This document shows, piece by piece, positions 57,887 through 64,000 of a DNA stretch of 64,000 bases (the first letter of the stretch is position 1; each line of letters starts with the position of its first letter). The position numbers and the translations under genes were made by a program. The notes under the pieces were generated by a model. The model was not told the DNA's origin. It made no database searches and worked only from the letters and a program-made list of their open reading frames with translations. This stretch comes from Solwaraspora sp. WMMD406 (GTDB taxonomy: Bacteria; Actinomycetota; Actinomycetes; Mycobacteriales; Micromonosporaceae): positions 4,930,001 through 4,994,000 of the forward strand of contig NZ_JARUBF010000001.1 in assembly GCF_029626025.1 (NCBI RefSeq), in the 5' to 3' direction.

Positions 57887-59074
57887 TCACTCTCGGGCAC
57901 TGGCCCGCCGGTGCGGCGCCGCGTGACCGTCACGTTCCGGGCCGAGGCCGTGCGCGCGCAGGAATCCGTCGACCGACGCCGACCAGGGAAACCTCTCGGC
58001 GCGGCGGCGGGCCGCCGCGCGGCGCGGCGGCTCCGGTCGCTCGGCCAGTGCACAGATCGCGTCGGCGAAGCCCGCGCCGCCGCCGGTGGCGGCCAGGCCC
58101 GCGTCGCCGACGACCTCCGGCAGGGCGCTCTCAGCGGCGACCACCACCGGAGTGCCGCTGGCCAACGCCTCCAGCGCGGCCAGCCCGAAGGTCTCGATCG
58201 GTCCGGGGGCGATCACCACGTCGGCGCTGGCCAGCAGCCGGGCGATCTCGTCGCGGTCGCCGATGTAGTCGGCGAAGTGCACGTCGAGCCCGGCGGCGCC
58301 GGCCTGGGCCCGTAGCCCCGCCTGCCGGGGGCCGGTGCCGACGAACACCCCGACCGCAGGCACGCCGCGTCGGCGCAACTCGGCGAGCGCGGCGAGCGCC
58401 CGTTCGGGGCATTTCTCGGCGGACAGCCGGGCACAGTGCAGCACCAGCAGTTCGCCGCCCGGGGCGTAGCGCTCGCGGACCGCCGGATCGCGCCGACCGG
58501 GGTGGAACTGGTCGAGATCGACGCCGAGCGGCACCCGGACCAGGTCGGCCGCGCCGATCCGGGCGAACTCGCGGGCCGCCCATTCGGTGGTGCAGACCAC
58601 CCTGTCGTAGCGGGCGGCGGTGGCGGCGTTGAGTCGGTCAGCGATCGGGCCGGTGAGCCGGTCGGTGAGCCGCCCCGACCGTTCCCGACCGCCGAACGGC
58701 AGCCGGAGCAGGCCGTCGAGGGTCTCGTGGGAGACCATCAGCGCGGGTACGCCGTGCCGGCGGGCCCACTGCCCGGTCCAGCGCAGCGTGGTCCGGTCGG
58801 AGACCTCCAGCCGGTCCGGTGCCAGGTCGCGCAGCAGCCGCCGCATCCGGTGGCGCGCCACGATCACCCGGTAGCCGCCGGTGCCGGGAACCACCGGGCC
58901 CGCGACGGTGATCACCCGCCCCTGCGGGGTGTCCTCGGTCGTGTCGGTGGTACCGGGAACGACGAGTACCGGCTCGTGACCGGCGGCCAGATAGCCGGCG
59001 CCGAGTTCCCGCAGCGCGGTCCGCAGACCTCCGGAACTACCGGTGATGAAATTCGCCAGCCGTACGATCCTCAT
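57887..59074 (-). CDS. Glycosyltransferase family 4
   Basis: 395 residues from ATG 59074. GT-B fold: N-terminal IVRLANFITGSSGGLRTALREL acceptor loop, VPLGVDLDQFHPGRRD, LVLHCARLSAEKCPERALAAL, and APGPIETFGLAALEALASG with the Ex7E donor-binding pattern. The style resembles PimB/MgtA-type mannosyl- or glucosyltransferases of actinobacteria. Acts in the cytoplasm, probably on a lipid or polyprenyl acceptor. Monocistronic. Confidence 0.88.
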   Translation of the reverse strand: MRIVRLANFITGSSGGLRTALRELGAGYLAAGHEPVLVVPGTTDTTEDTPQGRVITVAGPVVPGTGGYRVIVARHRMRRLLRDLAPDRLEVSDRTTLRWTGQWARRHGVPALMVSHETLDGLLRLPFGGRERSGRLTDRLTGPIADRLNAATAARYDRVVCTTEWAAREFARIGAADLVRVPLGVDLDQFHPGRRDPAVRERYAPGGELLVLHCARLSAEKCPERALAALAELRRRGVPAVGVFVGTGPRQAGLRAQAGAAGLDVHFADYIGDRDEIARLLASADVVIAPGPIETFGLAALEALASGTPVVVAAESALPEVVGDAGLAATGGGAGFADAICALAERPEPPRRAAARRRAERFPWSASVDGFLRAHGLGPERDGHAAPHRRASARE

Positions 59075-59182
59075 GAGGCGGTCACCATACGGTCAGGATG
59101 CGGTCGTCCGGCAGACCGCCGGTGCACGCGCCCGTGACGTGTCGGCGAACTGTCGTTGACTGGTTGGCCGGCGCGCCGCTGG

Positions 59183-59665
59183 TCAGGACCAGCCGTAGCC
59201 GCCCCGCAACGCGTGGCACACGCGGTCGAAGCGGGTCCGGTCCAGGATGGCGCCTTCGCGCCGGATGCTGTCTTCACGCATGGTCAGTACCCGGTCCAGC
59301 CGGATCCAACTCGGTCGCCCGTCGTCACCCCAGGTGCCGAGTTCCAGCCAGTGTCGCTGGCCGTCGCGGTCCGACTGGCTGGACAGCATCAGCCCGTAAA
59401 GGGTACGGCTGCGGCGGCCGACGACCAGCACCGGACGGTCCTTGCCCTGGCGCGGATCGTCCTCGTACGGCACCCAGGTCCAGACGATCTCGCCAGGATC
59501 GGCGTGCCCGTCGAGCTCCGGCGCGTACGACAGTTGCCGACGCTGCAGCGCCGCGACCTGGCGTGGTCGGGCGACCCGCGCGGGGGTCGGACGGCGCTGT
59601 GTCGGGACGCGCTGGCCAGTGAGCCGGCCTACGGTGGCGGTCACGCCCTGCCAGAGTCTTCCCAC
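59183..59665 (-). CDS. PemK/MazF-like protein without a visible antitoxin
   Basis: 160 residues from GTG 59665 (VGRLWQGVTATVGRLTG); start uncertain and ribosome site weak. The C-terminal ~110 residues have the PemK fold pattern (GEIVWTWVPYEDDPRQGKDRPVLVVGRR, LMLSSQSDRD, SWIRLDRVLTMREDSI). The GxxR(P/V)xLV motif resembles MazF-type ribonucleases. The usual small antitoxin gene is missing on either side, so this may be one of the stand-alone actinobacterial PemK-like proteins rather than an active toxin. Confidence 0.75.
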   Translation of the reverse strand: MGRLWQGVTATVGRLTGQRVPTQRRPTPARVARPRQVAALQRRQLSYAPELDGHADPGEIVWTWVPYEDDPRQGKDRPVLVVGRRSRTLYGLMLSSQSDRDGQRHWLELGTWGDDGRPSWIRLDRVLTMREDSIRREGAILDRTRFDRVCHALRGGYGWS

Positions 59666-59769
59666 GGCGGTAGAGCCTAGCGGCGGCCGGGCAACGACCG
59701 GCGGCCGGGCAGTGACCGCCGGACAGTCGGCCGACGACCGGTCACCTCCCGTCACCTCCCGTCACCGAG

Positions 59770-59798
59770 TTGTGGCCCAAAGATCGATCGACTAGGGT
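59770..59798 (+). promoter_or_regulatory. Promoter of the second ABC transporter operon
   Basis: TTGTGG (59770-59775), exactly 17 nt, TAGGGT (59793-59798). It would give a leader of ~240 nt before GTG 60046, a 5' region with no gene. Confidence 0.45.
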
Positions 59799-60045
59799 CG
59801 GTGCCACGACAGCCGGGCGGGATGCCCGGCACAGCAGCGCCCGGCGCGCGGCACCGGCGTCACGCGACGCCCGGCACGTCGGCCGGGCCGGCGGCGACGG
59901 CGACACGCCGAGTCCGCTGGATCGCCCCTGGTCGTCCCGGCGATCCGCCCCGGCGGGGCCCGCTTTCCCGGCCACCGTCCCCAGCCCGTCCCGCCCGTAC
60001 CGGCCACCTCCGCCCGTACCGGCGACCACCAGGTAGGAGACGACG

Positions 60046-61638
60046 GTGATCCGTACCCCCGGCCACCCCGACCGACGGCGATCGACACACGGCGTCACGA
60101 CCCGTACGGCCCGGTGGCGGCGGGCCCGTGCGACGCTGGCCGCCACCGCCGCGCTCGTCCTGACCGCCTGCTCCGCGGGCGAGTCGCTGGAGACCGACGA
60201 GGGTGCCGACCCGCAGGCCGGCACCCTCGTCGTGGCCATCTCCAGCGAACCGGACAGTCTGGACGTCCACGTCTCCACCGCGTCGCCCACCTTTCTGGTG
60301 TTGGAAAACGTCTACGACACGCTTGTCGAACCGGCTCCCGACCTCAGCTTCCAACCCGCGTTGGCCACCGATTGGGAAGTCAGCGACGACCTGCTCACCT
60401 GGACGTTCCACCTACGGGACGGCGTGACCTGGCACAACGGACAACCGTTCGTCGCCGACGACGTGGTCGCCAGCTTCGACCGGATCACCGACGGGGAGAC
60501 CGCCGCCAACGCCTGGCGCTTCGAATCCGTCGACGAGGTGCGGGCGGTCGACGACCGGACCGTCGAGTTCGTCCTCAACCGCCCGACGCCGAACCTGCTG
60601 GCCAACGTCGGCGGCTTCAAAGGCATGGCGATCGTCGCCCCCGAACTGCTCGACGGCGACGGGCTGACCACCGACGCGATCGGCACCGGGCCGTTCCGCT
60701 TCGTCAGCTACACCCCGGGCGACCGGATCATCCTGGAGGCCAACCCGGACTACTGGGGCGACGGACCGCACGTCGACCGGGTCGAGTTCCGGTTCATCTC
60801 CGAACCCACCACCGCGTTGACCAACCTGCGCACCGGAAGTGTGCACCTGACCAACAACGTCCCGCCGCAGGAGGCCGGCGCGCTCCGCGACGACCCCGAC
60901 GTCGAACTCGGCCAGGTCGCCAGCAACGACTACTGGTACTTCACCTGCAACTTCGACCGGCCGCCCTTCGACGACATCGACGTTCGCCGGGCGCTGTCGT
61001 TCGCCATCGACCGCGAACAGGTCGCCCAGGCCGCGTTCTTCGACGCGGCGACGCCGGTGCAGTCGGCGATGCCGCCGGGCAACTTCTGGGCCACCGACTA
61101 CGCGCCGTTCGACTACGACCCGGAGCAGGCCCGTGAGCTGCTCGCCGGCGCCGGCGTCGACGGGCTGACCGTCGACCTGATGCTGACCAACGAGTTCCCG
61201 CACACCCTCCAGGCCGCTGAGGTGATCGCCAGCCAGTGGCAGGACGTCGGGGTCGAGGTGGAGATCCGTACCCTGGACTTCGCCAGCTGGCTCGACGAGC
61301 AGGGCGCCGGCAGCTACGACTGCTACGTCCTCGGCTGGTTGAACAACCTCGACGGCGAGTACGCCTACTACGCCCAGCACCACTCGACCGGCTCGTTCAA
61401 CTTCCACGGCTACGCCGACCCGCAGGTCGACCAACTGCTCGACCAGGCCCGGGCCAGCGTCGACGACGCCGACCGCAAGCCGCTGTACGACCAGGCCGCG
61501 CGGTTGATCATCGACGACGTCAGCTACGGCTACCTCTACAGTCCACAGGCGTCGTTGGCCTGGCTGCCGACCGTGGAAGGCGTCGAGATGCACCCGGACG
61601 GCAAGACCCGGCTGCGCACCGTACGGCTGACGGGCTGA
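60046..61638 (+). CDS. Solute-binding lipoprotein, SBP family 5 (second ABC operon)
   Basis: 530 residues; GTG with TAGGAG 6 nt upstream. Signal ATLAATAALVLTACSAG ends in a lipobox (LTAC). Family features: LVVAISSEPDSLDVHVSTAS, TWTFHLRDGVTWHNGQPFVA, IGTGPFRFVSYTPGDRIIL, FDDIDVRRALSFAIDREQVA, and YAYYAQHHSTGSFNFHGYAD. Unlike the 20.4-kb binding protein it uses the Sec route. Captures a peptide-like or other small ligand for the permeases that follow. Confidence 0.93.
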   Translation: MIRTPGHPDRRRSTHGVTTRTARWRRARATLAATAALVLTACSAGESLETDEGADPQAGTLVVAISSEPDSLDVHVSTASPTFLVLENVYDTLVEPAPDLSFQPALATDWEVSDDLLTWTFHLRDGVTWHNGQPFVADDVVASFDRITDGETAANAWRFESVDEVRAVDDRTVEFVLNRPTPNLLANVGGFKGMAIVAPELLDGDGLTTDAIGTGPFRFVSYTPGDRIILEANPDYWGDGPHVDRVEFRFISEPTTALTNLRTGSVHLTNNVPPQEAGALRDDPDVELGQVASNDYWYFTCNFDRPPFDDIDVRRALSFAIDREQVAQAAFFDAATPVQSAMPPGNFWATDYAPFDYDPEQARELLAGAGVDGLTVDLMLTNEFPHTLQAAEVIASQWQDVGVEVEIRTLDFASWLDEQGAGSYDCYVLGWLNNLDGEYAYYAQHHSTGSFNFHGYADPQVDQLLDQARASVDDADRKPLYDQAARLIIDDVSYGYLYSPQASLAWLPTVEGVEMHPDGKTRLRTVRLTG

Positions 61639-61647
61639 GCGACCACG

Positions 61648-62592
61648 ATGGGCCGCTTCCTGCTGCGGCGGGCGCTGCAGACGGCGATCGCGATGCTCGG
61701 GGTCAGCGTCGCCGTGTTCCTCATCGTCCACCTGGTGCCGGGTGACCCGATCCGGCTCGCCCTCGGCACCCGCTTCGACGAGGAGCTCTACCAGGCGATG
61801 CGGGCCCGCGCCGGGTTGGATCAGCCGCTGTGGACACAGTACGGCGACTGGCTGGCCCGGGCGGTCACCGGCGACCTCGGGGTCAGCTTCCGCAGCGGCG
61901 AACCGGTGACCCGGCTGCTGCTGGCCCGGCTCGGCCCGACCAGCCTGCTCGCCGTGGCCGCACTGCTGGTCGCCCTGGCCGTCGCGCTGCCGTTGGGCAT
62001 CGTCTCCGCGGTCAGGTCCGGCTCCGTGATCGACCGGATCGCCACCGCGTTCAGCCAGTTGTGGGTCTCGGTCCCGGACTTCTGGAGCGGGATCATGTAC
62101 ATCCTGCTCTTCGCTCTGGTGCTGGGCTGGCTCCCGGCGTCCGGCTACGTCTCGCCGATCGACGATCCGGTCCGGGCGCTGCGACATCTGATCCTGCCGG
62201 CGTTGACCGTCGGACTGATCTCGGGGTCGGTGCTGACCCGGTTCGTCCGCTCGGCGGTGCTGGAGGCGATGCAGCAGGACTACGCCCGTACCGCCCGGGC
62301 CAAAGGGCTCAGTCGCTGGCGGACGGTACGCCGGCACGTGCTGCCCAACGCCTGGATCTCCATCGTCACCGCGGTCGGCCTGCAACTCGGGTTCCTGCTC
62401 GGCGGCGTCGTGGTGGTCGAGGTCATCTTCGAATGGCCGGGCCTGGGCCGGCTCGCCTACGACGCGGTCATCCGCCGCGACTACAGTCTGCTGCAGGGCG
62501 CGGTGCTGGTGATCGCGATGATGTTCCTGCTGGTCAACTTCCTGGTCGACCTGCTCTACAGCTACCTCGATCCCCGGGTACGGCATCGATGA
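61648..62592 (+). CDS. ABC transporter permease, DppB type
   Basis: 314 residues; ATG 9 bp after the binding-protein stop. RRALQTAIAMLGVSVAVFLI and HLVPGDPIRLALGTRF mark the first permease of the family. EAA loop YARTARAKGLSRWRTVRRHV; last helices VEVIFEWPGLGRLAYDAV. Overlaps the next permease start (ATGA). Confidence 0.94.
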   Translation: MGRFLLRRALQTAIAMLGVSVAVFLIVHLVPGDPIRLALGTRFDEELYQAMRARAGLDQPLWTQYGDWLARAVTGDLGVSFRSGEPVTRLLLARLGPTSLLAVAALLVALAVALPLGIVSAVRSGSVIDRIATAFSQLWVSVPDFWSGIMYILLFALVLGWLPASGYVSPIDDPVRALRHLILPALTVGLISGSVLTRFVRSAVLEAMQQDYARTARAKGLSRWRTVRRHVLPNAWISIVTAVGLQLGFLLGGVVVVEVIFEWPGLGRLAYDAVIRRDYSLLQGAVLVIAMMFLLVNFLVDLLYSYLDPRVRHR

Positions 62593-63449
62593 CCCGTCGC
62601 GTGTTCGCCGTACTGCTGCGCAACCGGCTCGCTGTCGCCGGGCTGGTGGTGCTCGCCGGGTTGGCAGTCGTCGCCGCTTTCGGCGCGATGCTGGCACCGT
62701 ACGATCCCAACGCGGTCGACGTGCCCGGCCGCCTCGCGGCGCCGTCGCCGGACCACCTGTTCGGCACCGACAACCTCGGCCGTGACGTGTTCAGCCGGGT
62801 GCTGGTCGGTGCCCGGGTGTCGCTGCGGGTCGGTTTCGTCGCGGTCGGCATCTCGTTGACCGCCGGCCTGGTGATCGGGCTGGTCGCCGGCTTCTACTCC
62901 GGCCCGGCGGACTCGCTGTTGATGCGGACCATGGACGTGCTGTTCGCCTTTCCGGCGATCCTGCTCGCCATCGCGGTGCTGGCCATCCTCGGCCCCGGCA
63001 TCACCAACGCCATGATCGCCATCGGCATCGTCTACACCCCGATCTTCGCCCGGATCGTGCGGGCCGCGACGACCGTCGTCGCCACCGAGACGTACGTCCG
63101 GGCGGCCCGCGCGATCGGCGCGTCCGACCTGCGGATCCTGCTGCGGCACGTGCTGCCGAACATCACCGCCCCGGTGATCGTGCAGACCTCGCTGAGCCTG
63201 GCGTTCGCGATCCTGGCCGAAGCCGCGCTCTCCTTCCTCGGTCTCGGCGTGCAACGACCCGATCCCGCCTGGGGACGGATGCTCGCCGAAGGGCGTGAGT
63301 TCGTCAGTCAGGCACCGTGGATGGGGATCTTCCCCGGCCTGGCGGTCTTCTGCACCGTGCTGGCGTTCAACGTGGTCGGGGACGCGCTGCGCGACGCGCT
63401 GGACCCGCGCCAGCGGTCGGTCATCGAGTCGAGAGGACGAACGGGTTGA
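62589..63449 (+). CDS. ABC transporter permease, DppC type
   Basis: 286 residues. LAVAGLVVLAGLAVVAAFGAM TM1, LFGTDNLGRDVFSRVLVGAR periplasmic motif, EAA loop YVRAARAIGASDLRILLRHV, and AEAALSFLGLGVQRPDPAWG near the C-terminus. Second channel subunit; its stop overlaps the ATPase start. Confidence 0.94.
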   Translation: MTRRVFAVLLRNRLAVAGLVVLAGLAVVAAFGAMLAPYDPNAVDVPGRLAAPSPDHLFGTDNLGRDVFSRVLVGARVSLRVGFVAVGISLTAGLVIGLVAGFYSGPADSLLMRTMDVLFAFPAILLAIAVLAILGPGITNAMIAIGIVYTPIFARIVRAATTVVATETYVRAARAIGASDLRILLRHVLPNITAPVIVQTSLSLAFAILAEAALSFLGLGVQRPDPAWGRMLAEGREFVSQAPWMGIFPGLAVFCTVLAFNVVGDALRDALDPRQRSVIESRGRTG

Positions 63450-64000
63450 CGGACGCGGTGACGAACGGGATGACAGACACGCTGACGGACCGGACACCGG
63501 ACGCGGTGCCCTCGGCGGCACCGGTGTTGTCGGTCCGCGACCTGAGCGTCTCGATCGGCACCCGACGCGGCGTCGCCCGAGTGGTCAACGGCGTCAGCTA
63601 CGACGTACGGGCCGGGCAGACCCTGGCGATCGTCGGCGAATCCGGTTCCGGCAAGACCGTGGCCGCGTTGGCGGTGATGCGACTGCTGGACCCACCGGCG
63701 AAGGTCAGCGGCGAGGTGCTGCTCGACGGCGTCGATCTGCTGAAAGCCTCGGAACGCCAGCTGTGCCGGATCCGGGGCAACCGGATCGCGATGATCTTCC
63801 AAGACCCGATGACCTCGCTCAACCCGGTGAAGACCATCGGCTCCCAGCTGATCGAACCGCTCCAGCTGCACCAGCGCACGACCGGCTCGGCGGCCCGGGA
63901 CCGGGCGGCCGAACTGCTCGATCTGGTCGGCATCCCGGCGGCCCGGCACCGGCTGGACGACTACCCGCACCACTTCTCCGGTGGGATGCGCCAACGGGTG
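63446..64000 (+). CDS. ABC transporter ATP-binding protein (DppD type), cut by window end
   Basis: 185 codons visible. TTG 63446 overlaps the permease stop (TTGA) with AGAGGA upstream; GTG 63458 and ATG 63470 are in-frame alternatives. Walker A GESGSGKTVAALAV, Q-loop FQDPMTSLNPVKTIG and the start of the signature HFSGGMRQRV are present. Whether this operon also has a fused double ATPase, like the one at 16-18 kb, lies beyond the edge. Confidence 0.93.
   Translation, partial: MTDAVTNGMTDTLTDRTPDAVPSAAPVLSVRDLSVSIGTRRGVARVVNGVSYDVRAGQTLAIVGESGSGKTVAALAVMRLLDPPAKVSGEVLLDGVDLLKASERQLCRIRGNRIAMIFQDPMTSLNPVKTIGSQLIEPLQLHQRTTGSAARDRAAELLDLVGIPAARHRLDDYPHHFSGGMRQRV

Noticed and set aside
1-64000. 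tRNA, rRNA, riboswitch or CRISPR array
   Set aside because: No cloverleaf, rRNA core or repeat-spacer pattern was recognised by eye; a dedicated covariance-model scan would be needed to exclude small RNAs.

Overview
The window reads as chromosomal DNA of a high-GC filamentous actinomycete. The evidence is pervasive GC-rich third positions, many GTG starts, Lsr2, a complete conservon (CvnABCD), an F420-type luciferase-like oxidoreductase and Tat-exported and CBM2-bearing secreted enzymes. The small conserved proteins look most like those of Micromonosporaceae (Micromonospora and relatives). That family assignment is inference from remembered sequence style, not from a search.

Layout. (1) 1-2.7 kb: tryptophan-to-anthranilate genes (kynureninase, tryptophan 2,3-dioxygenase) divergent from an Lrp/AsnC regulator, then a PatB/MalY-type PLP enzyme. 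(2) 3.9-5.4 kb: a decayed secreted-protein gene and an XRE-cupin regulator. (3) 5.5-22.0 kb: one very long, tightly overlapped minus-strand operon. In transcription order it encodes an oligopeptide-type ABC importer, HyuA, two tandem HyuB paralogues, an amidohydrolase, an NTF2-like protein, a quinone reductase, a TIGR04076 protein, an F420-type oxidoreductase and a formamidase-like hydrolase. It looks like import and stepwise opening of a cyclic amide or similar N-containing compound; the substrate is unknown. (4) 22.5-26.9 kb: lipoprotein, small protein, membrane sulfatase-fold protein and a histone-H1-like protein with a C-terminal HTH. (5) 27.3-31.5 kb: a compact diterpenoid cassette (P450, class I and class II diterpene cyclases, all start/stop overlapping), followed directly by (6) 31.5-36.4 kb: a full conservon (sensor kinase, roadblock, DUF742, GTPase) plus a DoxX protein.

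(7) 36.9-40.8 kb: lsr2, then a DUF2726-type gene whose 5' end has been hit by an ISAs1-family element. The element is a complete copy plus a tandem truncated copy, and a 10-bp target duplication brackets the whole block. (8) 41.0-43.7 kb: a redox module (ferredoxin, ferric-reductase-like membrane protein, ApbE flavin transferase, small anchored protein). (9) 44.0-48.8 kb: secreted degradative enzymes (metzincin-type protease, CBM2/Fn3-like protein, CBM2-GH6 cellulase). (10) 49.2-50.9 kb: an IS607-type element (serine recombinase plus a TnpB gene with an internal deletion). (11) 50.9-59.7 kb: DUF1906 and degenerate M15 peptidoglycan-type proteins, an Hsp70-like pseudogene, a PfkB kinase, a two-domain glycerophosphodiesterase, a GT4 glycosyltransferase and a PemK-like protein. 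(12) 60.0-64.0 kb: a second oligopeptide/nickel-type ABC transporter operon that runs off the end.

The most interesting parts are the diterpene cassette next to a conservon, the long HyuAB/ABC catabolic operon with its repeated GTGAACAA promoter element, and several mobile-element and pseudogene scars that can be read at base level. No rRNA, tRNA or CRISPR array was recognised.
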